NCBI RefSeq assembly: GCF_016086655.4 | Contig: NC_052134.2 | Location: forward strand, 3,782,001 to 3,846,000 | Origin: Lepeophtheirus salmonis | Lineage: Eukaryota; Arthropoda; Copepoda; Siphonostomatoida; Caligidae | DNA length: 64,000 bases | Direction: 5' to 3' | Shown: one piece after another, positions 23,250-35,439 of the stretch | Position numbering within the stretch: position 1 is the stretch's first letter | How the letters are laid out: each line of letters opens with the position of its first letter | Program-made: the position numbers and the translations under genes | Notes under the pieces: model-generated | Told to the model about the DNA's origin: nothing | Database searches by the model: none | What the model saw: the letters and a program-made list of their open reading frames with translations, nothing else

Positions 23250-24060
23250 GTTTGTCTTCCAAAAGGGTCATAGGTCCCTCTAAATGTTAATTACTCGGGA
23301 TCAGTCTTTACCTTCCATCTCTTCAATTGAATGACCTATTATCTGTTCAGCTTTTCTTGGAAATCCTACCTCACCCCAAGTCCTTTTCCATTCATCTCAT
23401 AAATCAATAGAATTTCCTGACCTTCCAAAAGTTTTTGAAGGCGATCAATCCCAATCCATCGTACTTTCTGGGAGCTGTTGTCGTCTTCTATATAACTATC
23501 CTGGATGGTGCAGTCGGAAACAAAAAACCACTAGAAACTTGTTCCATCCTCATAGAAAAGTTCTTTGAGAAGGGAGTGCCCCTCAGAAGATGGATGACTT
23601 TTTGTAAAATAAGCGTGTTCTATATATATATAAATTCTAGCGAATATTTCTTCCAATAAGAGTTGCATATCTCTATATTTCACTCCTTATTCTGTGTTCG
23701 AATTCCCATTTGGTTCTCAATTGTGCAACTCTCGTTCAATGTCACGGCAGCACCCAATATTTTAAGGGCTGCAACCATTTCAAAGTTCTTAATATTTAAC
23801 CCTCCTCCACAGCTAGACACAATTATTTAATTTTGTCAAACCTGAGGCCAGGGTTAATTCTTCAATAATTTGCTGTGAACTTATTATAGATTGTTTAATT
23901 TCCGTCACTATTCCAGAGTACGTGGTTGTCATATCATCTGCGTACACTTTGACTTTATTCTCATTTTTTCCAATCCTTACACCTCTAATATTTTCATACG
24001 AGCTTTAAATTATAACTATATTTATGTCTCTAGATTCAAATGACTCAATAATACTATTAA
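23250..24060 (-). pseudogene. LINE reverse-transcriptase relic (palm, YADD motif)
   Basis: Minus-strand remains of a non-LTR retrotransposon polymerase. GVRIGKNENKVKVYADDM carries the YADD active-site motif (codons at 23,933-23,944). It is followed by IISSQQIIEELTLASGLTK, the family's E-F--ASGLKLN block, and then NIKNFEMVAALKILGA, equivalent to the K-LG block after the palm. Further downstream (about 23,640-23,400) degenerate remains continue with frameshifts. Stops occur throughout, so it is dead. The exact clade is uncertain (L1/Tx1- or I-like). No poly-A tail or target duplication was identified. Confidence 0.7.
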
Positions 24061-25260
24061 AGGCTTTAAAATATATTATTAAAAAAATGTTTGATGGAAT
24101 TTTTTTAACGACTCCGCAGACCTGGTTTATTTCAACGCGGCTAACGGTCATTTTCAGTTTTTAAATTTATAATTGTTACAAAATAGTAAACTTTAGGTTA
24201 AGAGGTGACCTGCACAAATCAGTTACTTGCCTGACCGCCTAATACAGGTTTGAACGTATTTTAAATAGATTTTATTACTAAACTGGGCTGTTGAAGTAGA
24301 TCCAAGATGCGTATTGCCCTAGAAAAACACATCAATCGAACATTTTACGTCGAAGTGGTGTTTGACAAAGACGGAAATAGATTATGATATCGTTAATAAA
24401 CACTGCCTCTGATTTACCTAAATTTTAAGAGTTCTCGGGTATCAACTTATTGAATCTCGAAAATGTTGTTTCATTATTTTTATTTTCCCTTTTGAACGAC
24501 TCACATAATAATTAAAACTAAATTAATTTATGTATATTTCAGTATTTTGTCATAATTTTGAACATCTTGTCAATTATGTTATCGAAAAAAGTTAATCAAA
24601 GCTCTTGCAGACCTTTTTTTATATTTTCCTTCGCTAAAACTATCTCCCACTCGTTTCTTTCACTAAGATTATAATAACAATCAAAAATTTATATAATAAA
24701 ACTTTATATACCCATAGTCATTGAGCATCTTTATTGAAGTGGATTCCTTTTTCATGATTGTACATTTTAAGCAGTAGTTTGAGAAAATAATATAAAATTT
24801 TGTAAAATATTGGTTAATTATTGCTAAATTACTTAATAATCAAACATGGCATGCTAAAAAAAAAGGAATAAAACATCTTCCATCCATTTTCATATTCATC
24901 ATTGGAGTAGATATTTGAAACTTCGACACATTTTCCAGAATTTGATAATAACTCAAAAACTAAGCAAGCAATATTGCAAAAAATTGTATGCATGTAGTGA
25001 TTAAGAATTTACAAAGAAATTTTTTGTATTAGTTAAACTCCTTAGTAACAGAGAGTTAATGATCTTGTTGTAGCTTATGCTTAATTTTTTCTAACGAAAA
25101 ATAAATTATATACAGGGTCTGAGAACAAAATGTGAACTGTTAATTACTATTAATTTTCTTATTAATATAGGGAACTTAGTGATAATTTTTTGATATTCTG
25201 GTTCAGCCATTCTTTGGAAATAAACAAACTAAACTAAATATTTTGTCATCTCGTCATCAT
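24061..25260. other. Non-coding stretch with a possible transposon end
   Basis: At about 25,112 a TA-flanked tacagggtctgagaacaaaa precedes the mariner N-terminal relic and could be its terminal repeat, but no opposite end was found. 24,150-24,250 weakly matches 6,615-6,760. Confidence 0.35.
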
Positions 25261-25735
25261 GAGTAAGCAAGCAACCAAAAGGCAGCGCATCTCAGATCTT
25301 CTAGATTCTGAAGTTGAGGTGGTGAGGATTATGGACATTATGGATTATTGTGAAGTGCTCCAGGAGCATGGTTTTCAAGGTGGCCAAGATGAAAAATGAT
25401 TAGTAAGACCTCTCCAGGAAAGCAGGAAGTGGAAGGCACAATTTAAAGAGGGATCGGAAGCTCCTTTACAGCTTCGATAAGAAGATCAAGAAGGAACCCA
25501 CCAAATCAATGAATTGCCTCGCTAACAACTTCTCCGTGGCTACTAGGACAATCAACAGGGCTGTGAGGGTGACTTAGGATTTTTCTCATTCAGTATAACC
25601 CTAGACTGCAAAGAAAAATATTGAAGTATTGCCAAATCAACCTTTTGAGTCCACGTTTTACTGCCCAACCATGTATGTGTATTTTTTCTAATGGCACATA
25701 TGTTTGGATTGTGCAACCAATACAACTCTTTCATC
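25261..25735 (+). pseudogene. Mariner-type transposase N-terminal relic
   Basis: An ATG-led frame gives MSKQATKRQRISDLLDSEVE with VVRIMDIM, the helix-turn-helix start. A frameshift leads to FKVAKMK-like remains, then HNLKRDRKLLYSFDKKIKKE and NNFSVATRTINRAV (second DNA-binding helix). It then continues towards DLG-FS-S-TP before the similarity fades ahead of the first catalytic Asp. It is therefore a truncated DNA-binding half, not a full transposase. The longer minus-strand open frame here is a shadow. Confidence 0.7.
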
Positions 25736-26089
25736 GATAAAAAGAATAATTTTATTTGAAAGGGATTTACGTAATTCTTTATTTAGTTATTCAATATTAT
25801 ATTATGTCTTTACATCGCCGAACCTTCCTTTTAACTCCTTACAAAAGAGTTTATAATACTGCTTCGTCATCAATAACATAACGTGCTTGAATGTATTATA
25901 TATGATATATTTTTTGATAATACTTATGACACAAAAATTGATGATTCTCAATGAGATTTATTACGTACTATCAATTATGTATACCACTATAGCAATATCA
26001 AATTCCTATATTTACTAACAAAGAAAGGGGATTGAATCATCATATGGATAATAGGATGCATCAAACACCCGTTGATTTCTAAAACTTTA
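25736..26089. other. Non-coding AT-rich stretch
   Basis: Nothing recognised. Confidence 0.35.
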
Positions 26090-26834
26090 TTGGATTGTGT
26101 TACCCATTATCGCAAATGTGAGACTCGGTCCCCTAAGTGTTGGCTAAATTGGAGGTGGTCTAGAAGACTTGCATATAATTTACTGGAAAATTGACATTTA
26201 CTCCAATGCATCGCTACGGATCAACGTATGGAAATCCATCGTTTCAATACATTACAGATTTGACAAAACTAGCAGACCATGTAAAGGAGGATTCTTGGTT
26301 CACAATAATCAGTTAAATCCAAATATGAAGTTTAAAAAAAAAAATACCAACATAAAAAAAAAAAAAAATGCTAAGTTCTTTCTCTACAATACCAATACAG
26401 TTAATGCCCTTGCAGGGGGAGCAATGAAGCTCTTATTGGGTTTTTTATAAGCTTCAACAACAGAAAAACACTATCAAAATGTCATTCAAGTAGTAAAAAA
26501 TGATACAAAAAATAATTCATATCTACGAAATAATGTAAAAAAAGATTAATAGGGTTTGTAATTATGGCTTTTTGAACGGAAATAATATGTAATGATTTTA
26601 ACTTTTACATTTTGTTAAAGTTTATTTGATTAGTTATGAGTTAGGTAAAGATCTTAAATTTTATAACAAACATGTCTAGTTTTGAGTAAAAAACAATAAA
26701 GTTGAGATTTCGTATATATTAAATATATAAGTACTTGGTGTCCCTGATAGAACACCTCGGATTTAGCTTATTTTTTGCACAAACACTCGGGGAACCGAGT
26801 CTTACATTTGAGAGAAGGGGTTACAAAATCCAAG
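26090..26834. mobile_element. Inverted-repeat-bounded element, about 745 bp
   Basis: Left arm 26,090-26,160 and right arm 26,749-26,834 are inverted copies. ttggatt-tgt-aaccc, then caaatgt-agactcggt-ccc and gctaaat-ggaggtg, occur in the left arm and in the reverse complement of the right arm. Between them is one open frame (26,169-26,450), which is lysine-rich in its second half, is not recognised and crosses poly-A runs. It is probably a non-autonomous DNA element or foldback unit. Target duplications are not clear. Confidence 0.5.
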
Positions 26835-28440
26835 AAAATTTTAAATATCTACGGGCCTATATAGAAAGAAGGTAAATATATTATTAATATAAGAATTTTA
26901 TATTGTTATAATGGCGTGGTAAACTTATATAACGCTGCAAGACTTTGTTAAAAATTAATTTTTAAATTAATCCGAACTAATTTAAAAAAACCGTATTTGC
27001 TTCCAAACAAAGACAAAAATCATAGATATTTTATCTAATTCACAAAGTTATTTATATTTGGAGATTTCTTTTTGTAGAGGCTGATCGATGCGGATTTTTT
27101 AAGGGTGATACTGATTTGAACATTAAAATTAAATAAATGAATAATCGGTCAATATTTTTTTTTCAAATATATCTTGGAAAAATCATGAATAAAAATCATA
27201 CTCATATATAGTCAAATCAAGTTCCCATGATTTTTAGAAATTAATACCGGAAACTTTTCCTACGATAATTTTAAATTGTGGATTTAGTGTTAAAAATAAT
27301 GATAGCTAGTTGTATTGGGCCAAGTACATCGGTAATTCTACTTCATTATCCTACAGTCTTGTTGTATAGTACTTAGTATTTATGAATACTTAAGTGCTTT
27401 CGACAGAAAATGATTTCATTTAAAAATGTATTAAAAATAATATATACTTTCATCAATTGTAATATCAACTTTTCAGTAATAAATGTTTCTATAGGGAGTT
27501 TATAACTCTAAACGTTTTATCTAGTTGAGTAGGTTTAGAAATATATGTAGAATTGCTACTCATTTATTGAAAGATAAAAAGGGGATTCAATCTGGCAATA
27601 TAACAAGTTAGAATTCTCAGTTGAAGATCATTAGATCTGTTTTCTCTGACGATAAATGATCTTCTTTACAAGAAACTTATAAGCTGAAATATTTTCTTGA
27701 TTTAAAAGTATAGACTAACTCATAAAATGAGATAGAGACAAAACAATATTCTTCATAGTACTTGAACCTGAATGTACTTAAATAATATTTTCAATGAATT
27801 GCTAATACTTGACTAAAGTACAGTTAAATGTACTTTGACCAATACCTGATAGGTATTTAGTGTAGGCACAGAATAAATTATCATTAATGTTTAAAAAATT
27901 TATAACTGGCGTCAGGTGACAAAAAGATTAACCCAGAGTAAAAAAACTTTCAAAAATGTTTATGAAAAGTTGCAATTAGTTTTCAATACACTATATTTAA
28001 TAAGCCTTTAATTTCATTTTTTTTAATACACAAACTCATTCGGTTTCTTTACATAACCTAAAGTCTATTAGCTACAAAAAATATCTCTTATAATAATTAA
28101 AATCAGTTTAATTTTAAACTTCCAAAAATTGGCGTAATTAATGGACTGGCAGAGACATATCCTTTCAAGTAAATGAGCTGAGTGTAAATTCACTATATAT
28201 ATATAGCCTTTCACAAGAGAAACTTAACAATAACCTCTAATTCAGCTCTGAAGAATTGCTTATTCATTAATAGCAGTGTGTAACAACATTTATGACTTTG
28301 TCTTGCCATTGTATTTTGTTATTTCTCTATCCCAATTAATTTTGATGGGTTTTTGGGCGCCTTTAAATGATAGTAATATTATGTAATTTTAAATAAAAAC
28401 AGGTTTCGTGAGTGCAAAACAAGAAAAGATCCGACACTTG
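26835..28440. other. Non-coding AT-rich stretch
   Basis: No gene or repeat partner recognised over this interval. Confidence 0.4.
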
Positions 28441-28464
28441 CACTTTATTATTTAATTATTTTTA

Positions 28465-28556
28465 ATTATTGCACTTTTAAATATGAACAAAGTAAACTGC
28501 ATTATTTTTAATTATTACACTTTTAAATATGATCAAAGTGAACTGCATTACAAAAA
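28465..28556 (+). repeat. Two-copy 46-bp tandem repeat
   Basis: The unit with cacttttaaatatga-caaa and gt-aactgcatta occurs twice head to tail with three differences. The minus open frame across it is incidental. Confidence 0.7.
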
Positions 28557-28845
28557 ACGTTGAATTTAAATGAAATATTAAAACTTCATATTCCCAAATT
28601 GTAAGAATTGTAATTGTTGGATCTTCTATGCTTCTGTAATCCAGAAATCTCTTTATAACCAAAATAAACCCTCATTTTAAAATGTTGCTACATTCGAGTT
28701 TATTTAAAAAGAAAATCAAATTTTTTTTTTTTGTTGTTAGGTTAGATATCCAGTTAGAAAATGAAGGTAATATATGAATTTAATAGAAAAAGAGGTTTAA
28801 TGTTGTGCCTATTTGTATGTTAATTTTTATATGACGTTAATTACT

Positions 28846-29238
28846 CCTGGGATCCACCATTACACATAAAAAGCAGTGCTAAGATCAACATATCTGCTCG
28901 TTATATTAATATACTCCCATGGGGGAAATATTAATGCAGGGGTTCATCTTTACAAGTGGTGAATGAACTCTACGTCCATTCCAATTATTTTTTCCCCCAA
29001 ATTTTTTAATTTACCGTTTTAACAAAAAAATAAAATTATTAAGACCCAAAATAAAAAAGATTATTTTTGTGCAAATTTGTTGTTTAATCTTTATACAAAT
29101 TATTCATTTACTCCTGGGATACTGACTGATAAAAAGGATTGCTAATGGCCATAATATCTGTTATGTTTCTAGGGAAAGAATTGATGCATTCATGCGTGTT
29201 TTCTTCTTTCTAAGTACTGAATGAACTTGTTTGTAATA
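28846..29238 (+). repeat. Two-unit diverged direct repeat (28,846-28,975 and 29,107-29,235)
   Basis: Shared order: ttactcctgggat, ataaaaag-a-tgctaa, atatctg, gggaaa-attgatgca, and tgaatgaact. The spacer holds only A/T runs. Confidence 0.5.
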
Positions 29239-29389
29239 TAAATAGCTGACTTTTCGATTAGGAAAAAAATAATAATTGATCCCAGTGTTAATTGACATTC
29301 ATATAAAAGCTAGAAACAACTCTATTTTTAGATGTCATTTTAAAAATAAACACAAAGTAAGTTTGAAACGACCCTAAAAAAATATTTTA

Positions 29390-30060
29390 GCTCGCACGGA
29401 CACTTTCCCAAATGAACATTTTGACGAACAAACACATTTCCGAATGAACATTTTGCTTAATGACCACGTTGCCAAACTGACACATCATATATATTTGATG
29501 ATGATTTATGCTAAAATACTATGTAATTATTAATCCCATTGATATTACTCCCATTTTAAATATAAAAAGTTAATTATTAGACTCGAATTGAAATCTTTGA
29601 GTGTTATTTAAATAATAATTCACCAATTCATTTGATTACAAAGAACATCTTAACAGTTGGCTCTCTATTAGAACCGTTGTAACCGAAATCATGACAATCG
29701 CCCAAAAAATCACGGTCTTTACCACGCGTACACAAAAATATACCGCCTCTTTGTTGTCTTGTATCGATGTTTGGATTAATTGGATGTATATTTTTCGTAT
29801 TGCTTTTCAAAGGGACTTGTGCTCCTTGTATAGTGTAAGTTTATTAATCAATGAGAAACTCATCTGAAGAATTATGGAGTTTGAGCATGAAGAATATATG
29901 AAAACCTTAATTTTTACAGTTTTTGGCCAATAATTAAACATTTTATCATTTGAAATTGTAGTAAATATTCGGCAATTTGTCTGTTCGAATTGTTTTTTTG
30001 GAAAAATGACATTCGGAAAATTGGCTTTCGACAAAGTCTCCTCGAACGATATTTTATATC
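29390..30060. mobile_element. Foldback-like unit: repeat E copy 2 between short-motif arrays
   Basis: The left array (29,395-29,490) repeats words such as ccaaatgaacattttg, acgaacaaacacatttccga and atgaacattttg. The right array (29,955-30,055) holds the inverse kind: ttcggcaatttgtctgttcg, then gacattcggaaaattggc. Between them 29,640-29,960 is the second copy of repeat E. Inverted arrays of short motifs around a unique core are the hallmark of foldback-type elements, and that classification is inference. Two short minus frames lie inside, neither recognised. Confidence 0.45.
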
Positions 30061-31249
30061 TGTTCTCAGCACTTAAGAGACTTTCAGGGCAACAAGCATA
30101 TTAACAGTGAAAAAAATTATCACAATCAGTTCTAATAGCTTTAATATTTTCATAGTCTTTATCTTTTGTAACGAGTAATTGTTAGAGATGATTTTATTCT
30201 CTTCACATTCTTAAAAAAGTAACATTAAAAGACATTTCGAGGTTGCGTGAATTTGTTACACAATTTAGATACATTTTTTTTGTCACTTTATATGTCCTTT
30301 TTTGTCCCTCTTTTGTTAGAGTTTCTTTAGTCAGCATTATGTACAATATATTGTAATCAGGAATCAAATCTCACAAATAGTTTTTTTTTTGTTGACTTGA
30401 GTTATCTACTGATAATGGGGATAAATCAACATCTTATTTCTTTTTGCCATTATGTGTCTTCAGAATGTTAACTTATAGAATAAATTCAAACGTTCATATG
30501 TATACAAAATGTTTGATTCCGTGTAGTAATTTGCTTTTGAAAGCTAAAATCTAACAAAATGATTTACTGCAACCTTTTAAAAATATTTTTCAAATGTCAT
30601 TAATTTTAAATGTATATAAATATATGTATGCATATATTTATATTTTTACAACATAGCAAAAATAATTCGAAATTTGAACATTAATAGACTTTACATAAAA
30701 AGTTGTATAATTGTTTGTACAAAGGCATAATTTGCAAAGAGAAAGCATGTAAACAGAATTCCTATTTAAAGTGTTCTGATTATGTTGTATATTGTGAAAA
30801 ACCATTCAGCAAACCTATCCATTTCATATTTTGAATTAAAATCCATCATTTACATTTGAGTAATGTTTTTTTTTTCAAATTTTCGAAAGTTTTTATAAGT
30901 ATTAAAACATTCCAGTAAAAAAATATTTGTGTGATCCTCAAAGAATTGAGGGTTTGTTGGCGAGATATGATGATCTCATGAGCCCGCCCCAACAAGGGGC
31001 TAGCAATGCCACTCACAATTGTATCTGAGACGTATTGTAATTTCAATACACTTCAAATTATAATTCACCATTCATATATGTTTAAAACAATAAACTGTGA
31101 GTTATTGGTCAAGTTGTAAGAATATAATTTGAAACGCGAGCGAAATTGGAGTAGTGTTATTATTTTTGAAAGCTATTATAATAATTCTTTCCTTCTTTTG
31201 AAATGAAAATCCGAGTAAAAAGTGTTTGTGTGAAAGATAGAAAATAGCA
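30061..31249. other. Non-coding AT-rich stretch
   Basis: A short palindrome (tataaatatatg and catatatttata, near 30,615) is the only structure seen. Confidence 0.4.
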
Positions 31250-31405
31250 CTTAGAATGAGTAGGAAGTTATAAAAGTAAGCCCTTAGAGTAGAATTGAGT
31301 GATTCCTGTTTATGTCCCTTTGGATATGAGGTGGGCCTGTGTTTATATTCTTCTTCTTTTTAGCTGCTTTCAGTGAAAAATTTTATGAAAGCTATGTTGC
31401 TCGTC
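31250..31405 (+). repeat. Repeat A, copy 6 (diverged)
   Basis: gaagttataaaagtaagccc, ttagagtagaattgagtgat and tcctgtttatgtcccttt, then ttagctgctt, follow the family order. Confidence 0.5.
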
Positions 31406-32654
31406 TCCAAAATATTTTATTTAATTGATACCATATTAATTTATGGTTTTTTTTTTTTTTTTTACATAAAGGCAAATCATTTGATTTACAACTCTAATTA
31501 TTGGTTCTATCTTTAACATAAATCGACTTTTATTGCATGACAAGTAGTCATAAATTATTTCATAGTACGCTATTTACATTTAAAACATATCCTCCATTTT
31601 TCCTTCGTTTTGAACAAGTAATTATAAATGAATTAAAAGTTAAAAATACTTGTATGAGTTCAAGGCACGGTGAAAAATAGACCCTTTTCTAAATCTATCT
31701 TAGTAAAATTAGTTTGGTATTTCAATAAAGTAAGATTTTTTTATTGTTATAGTCGAACAAAAAACATATATTTTGTAATACAACATTGACTTCCAAGTTT
31801 GTATTAACAACTTTTGATAAATTTGAGTGGGATACATAAGATAACTGCTTATAGTATATTTTAAAATGTGTCTTACATTACGATTTAGTCTAAAAAAGTT
31901 CTGCAAATTGATCAAACCTAGATTAAAATTGGCAAAATATGGACTAATTCATTTATATATTCCGACTGGTGGTTTCAAATATTTAATAATAAGTGCTGAA
32001 TATATACAATGTTATGAAATGAAATTTAAAGCATTGTGATGTGATAAAATTTGGGGTAATGATAGTCCACTTTAAAAATCAAATTGTTGAATATACAAAA
32101 TATATTTGTATAATGGTGAAATAAGAAAATATATCGTTTCGAGTGGGATATGAGCAAACTAAAATAATAATTCTACGTTAGATGGCGCAACTCATATGGT
32201 ATATATTTTGTTTCAATCTCTCTGTTACCAAACTATTCTTGGTTGCAGAAAATATCTACTATTCAATAAGTAAAACTCATGTATTTTCCCTTCAGCTCTT
32301 TTTATAAGTTCACTCTTGTGTTTTTAAAATCAGCTGACTCTACGAATTATGAACTCAAAAAATTTATTTTTATTTATATGCTAATATATACAAATTAGAG
32401 ACCTTTGTATATTTTTCGTATAATTTTGGGCTCTGATAATTCTTATTTTATAAATAAAATTATTCACTTAATGTATATAATTAAAGATGTAAATCCGGTG
32501 TGTTTTTTAACCGGCCTTTTAATTTGTTATTGGTGATATAAACAAGGAATTTTCTTATAATTAGCAGTTGTCATTATTATTTAATTCCTGAAGGGGGAAC
32601 TTCCTTTCCTAAATAGATTCAATTATATTCAAAATCTGTTTGAACGTTCGTACG
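31406..32654. other. Non-coding AT-rich stretch
   Basis: Nothing recognised. Confidence 0.4.
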
Positions 32655-32895
32655 TGTGTGCTCATAAAAGACGGAGGGAAACCCTGAGGATTTTTTGTGA
32701 ATTTATAATTGTAAGTCCCTGTTTTACTCAGAGTAGAATTATGGATGGATGTTGGAGTAATTCTAGCAAATGTCCTTGTTTATATCCTTTCTTGTGACAG
32801 CTGATTGTAGCTGGTCTAAAAAAATGCAATGAACATTATTCTTTCTCTCCTCCAAAACATTCTTCAAATTGTCAGGGTTACCATGTTGATTTTTT
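32655..32895 (+). repeat. Repeat A, copy 7
   Basis: gtgtgctcataaaagacgga, aaccctgaggattttttgtg and attgtaagtccctgttttac, then attcttcaaattgtcagggt: a good representative of the family including its 5-prime end. Confidence 0.7.
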
Positions 32896-33019
32896 CATTC
32901 TAGACTGGATTTTTATCATTGCATATAATAATCAATAAGTAATCTCTAAATAATAATTAAAACTAGGCAAAATAGAAATAGAAAAGACAAGCTACTTGTG
33001 TCAAGACTCTGTCATAACC

Positions 33020-33185
33020 GATGGAACATTAAAAGTCTTAAGTCATTTTTATTAATCCGATTTGGACCGATAATTCATTCCTGACCAGGATTTACCAAAA
33101 TTTAAACGTTTTTAAATTGTAGACTAATTTTTTTGTCCAATATATAAGTATATTATCTCCTATCCTGATTTTTAAGTTTGACATA
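33020..33185. repeat. Degenerate CCGGTCTGA-type repeat, left of the inserted element
   Basis: atccgatttggaccgata and cctgaccaggattta, with ttttaagtttgac, are related to the words on the other side of the inserted transposon (33,950-34,130) and to the array at 58.7-59.3 kb. Confidence 0.4.
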
Positions 33186-33907
33186 TACCGGTAGTTGCAT
33201 AAATACGCAGACTAATTTTTAAACGCTTATATCTCGAGGTTCCGGGACTGAAATTAAAAAATTCTAGCACAAGTTACTCGGTAAATCTTTTGGCTTTGTT
33301 TTTGTTTTTCTTACTCGCATCAAAAAAAGTCGTTACACGATGAAGGACGAGGCCAAACGTGATATGGCTACCACTCTCCTCCGCGCCGGTAGATCTCTCA
33401 AGGAGATAATCAAGGACACTGGACTATCCAGGACTACTGTGTTCAAGGTCCAGAAGCATGTCAAGGAGGGAAAAGATCTGAAAGACCTGCCAATACCTCT
33501 GGAATAGCTCAGGATTGGTTCGCTGCCAACATGCCATTTTGGAACAAAAACATTTGGCCACCTCAATCACCTGATTTGAATCCCCTTGACTACAGTGTGT
33601 GGTGGCAAATTGAGAAGAAGGCCTGTGCTACCCGCCACCCGAATTTGGACTCATTGAAGACCTGTGTCAATGAACAATGGGAAGCCATGGAAGACCATTA
33701 CATCATCAATGTGTGCAAGGCCTTCCGCGGGCGCTTGGAGGGTGTCATAGAAACTGATGGTGGTTATATTCAGTAATTATATTAAATTTTATACCAGAAT
33801 AAATTATCTATTATATAATTTTCAAAAAAAAAAAATACGTCATACGAATTTTATTACACATTTAATTATTTTCACAAATAGTCCGCGTATTTATGCAACT
33901 ACCGGTA
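33186..33907 (+). mobile_element. TIR-bounded, internally deleted Tc1/mariner element (722 bp)
   Basis: Terminal inverted repeats of 27 bp with one mismatch: the left (33,186-33,212) begins taccggtagttgcataaata and the right (33,881-33,907) ends ttatgcaactaccggta. TA dinucleotides flank both ends (33,184-33,185 and 33,908-33,909), as expected for Tc1/mariner insertion into TA. The TIRs are well conserved compared with the other relics, suggesting later insertion. Only the two ends of the transposase gene remain, so it could move only with transposase supplied in trans. Confidence 0.85.
33340..33776 (+). pseudogene. Fused N- and C-terminal pieces of the element's transposase
   Basis: The ATG at 33,340 opens 55 codons with a helix-turn-helix: ATTLLRAGRSLKEIIKDTGL followed by SRTTVFKVQKH, ending at a TAG at 33,505. 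In another frame from 33,501 the C-terminal part reads AQDWFAANMPFWNKNIW, then PPQSPDLNPLDYSVWWQIEK with the third catalytic Asp, and ends AFRGRLEGVI-TDGGYIQ at 33,776. The second DNA-binding helix and the first two catalytic Asp residues are missing. The join around 33,490-33,505 is an internal deletion that also shifts the frame. Confidence 0.85.
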
Positions 33908-33949
33908 TATATAATTTTAAAACAAACATGAAATTATTAATAATTCATT

Positions 33950-34135
33950 GATGGAATATGTCTTTACCGAATTTTAAGTTTGACTAATCCGGTCTGATTT
34001 TTTTAAAGACTAATCTTAAGTTAATTTTTTTAGACCGGTCCGAACTTCTTTAAAGTACTTAATTAGTTCGGCCCATTCAAAAACAATAACAGCTTCAGAC
34101 CAGTCCAGAAGTTTACAGACTTCTACCCAAAACTA
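33950..34135. repeat. Degenerate CCGGTCTGA-type repeat, right of the inserted element
   Basis: aatccggtctgattttttta, ttagaccggtccgaact and agaccagtccagaa repeat the theme found at 58.7-59.3 kb, so the element at 33,186 appears to have landed in such an array. Confidence 0.5.
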
Positions 34136-34734
34136 CTACCATATGTTTGTTTCTTCAAATTTGCTTCAAAATATTTCAAAAGCTTTGCTCGATTGTATAA
34201 CAATTCACGAACCCCTTCGTTTATTGTCATTATTATCCATTGAGCGTATTTTTCCTTTTTTAAGTATATACTATAAATATCTTATTAAATTAAAAAAAAA
34301 AAGTTGTAAATAAAAAGATGATGTAACTTTGTACCTTAAAGGTGTAAGAAAAAATATATTACATTATGCAAAGTAGAGCATAACGGTTTATTGTCAGAAT
34401 TCATGTTTATGTTTAGATACTTAATGTATGTTACTTCGATATGTTTAGTAGAATATATATTTTTATGGGTCTTGCTTAAAGATAAATTTGTCATTTGCGT
34501 GTTTTCCATCAATTTAGAAAAGGGTTTCAACCTCTCCCTTCTCTTTTATACACACAAATAATTATTAAAGTTTTTCAATTAAGAAAAATGGTGGATTTCT
34601 TTTCATTTTTGGTTCTATCTTTAAAAATAAAGTATTGAATAAAAAGAAAAGAATAAAATATATAATTACATTGAAAAATTGCCGAAAAAATTATGCATTA
34701 ATATTTCACGCATATAAAATACATGTGGTTTACT
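34136..34734. other. Non-coding AT-rich stretch
   Basis: No gene recognised. Confidence 0.35.
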
Positions 34735-34835
34735 TATATACCATGATGTTACTTATATCGCAACCTTTTATCCATAAAGCAAAAGAAAACTAAACCCAAA
34801 AATAGTTATTTGTAAGCTCATTCATATCTGCTGGT
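34735..34835 (+). repeat. Repeat D, copy 1 (partial)
   Basis: ccatgatgttac, gcaacctttt, aacccaaaaatagt and atttgtaagctcat line up with 36,392-36,485 (copy 3) word by word. Confidence 0.5.
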
Positions 34836-35439
34836 GACTTATTCTTCAGTTATTAATAGTAGGGAATTATACACAACTTAACCAAGGGGATTCACATTCA
34901 ACCAATCAACGCTCAAATAAGGAATAAAGTTAAATTTTTACATCCATCATACGTGTACACACGTAAACGACATTTTTGAACAGTAGGGGTATACTTTATT
35001 TCAAAAAACTCTTCATCTAATTGTCATCAAACCTCAACTATTTTCGTTCATAATGAAGAGGTTAAGTGATTTAAAGGATTCTTTCTTTGGAGGTGAGAAA
35101 ACGGAACAAAGAGAAACATTTTTAAGGATGTTAGTAATTCTAGTTCCTTTAAAATATACTTAATTTTAGAAAGAAGAAACATTTTAAGTGTTTGAGGTTT
35201 GAAGCTTATCGAAAAAAAACCCCAAAAAAAACCCGTTGCTTACAAATAAGCACCTAAAAATAATAGTATAATTATATACCGGCTGTGTGAGGAGAAAAAA
35301 AAGGATGCTATTCATTTATTTCTGAAGTGTCTTTATTCAAAAAATGATACATTGAGACTTTTGGAACGTTATTTGGCAATTGTTGATGAGACTGATATAT
35401 ACTTGTTTTCGGACTTAACGAGAGCTAATATTATTATCC
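34836..35439. other. Diverged repeat-like DNA between D copies
   Basis: tacgtgtacacacgta at 34,950 and the following 120 bp weakly match the reverse complement of 36,220-36,345, where the 14-bp palindrome TACGTGTACACGTA lies at 36,311-36,324. No gene supported. Confidence 0.35.

Noticed and set aside
25552..25734. 60-codon minus open frame
   Set aside because: Shadow of the plus-strand mariner N-terminal relic.
28465..28556. CRISPR-like repeat spacing
   Set aside because: Only two head-to-tail 46-bp units with no spacers, in a eukaryotic genome.
35053..35092. ATG-led segment MKRLSDLKDSFFG ending at a gtgaga donor, resembling a first coding exon
   Set aside because: It lies in DNA that weakly matches the reverse complement of 36,220-36,345 (repeat-like), is very short, and has no promoter or partner exon.
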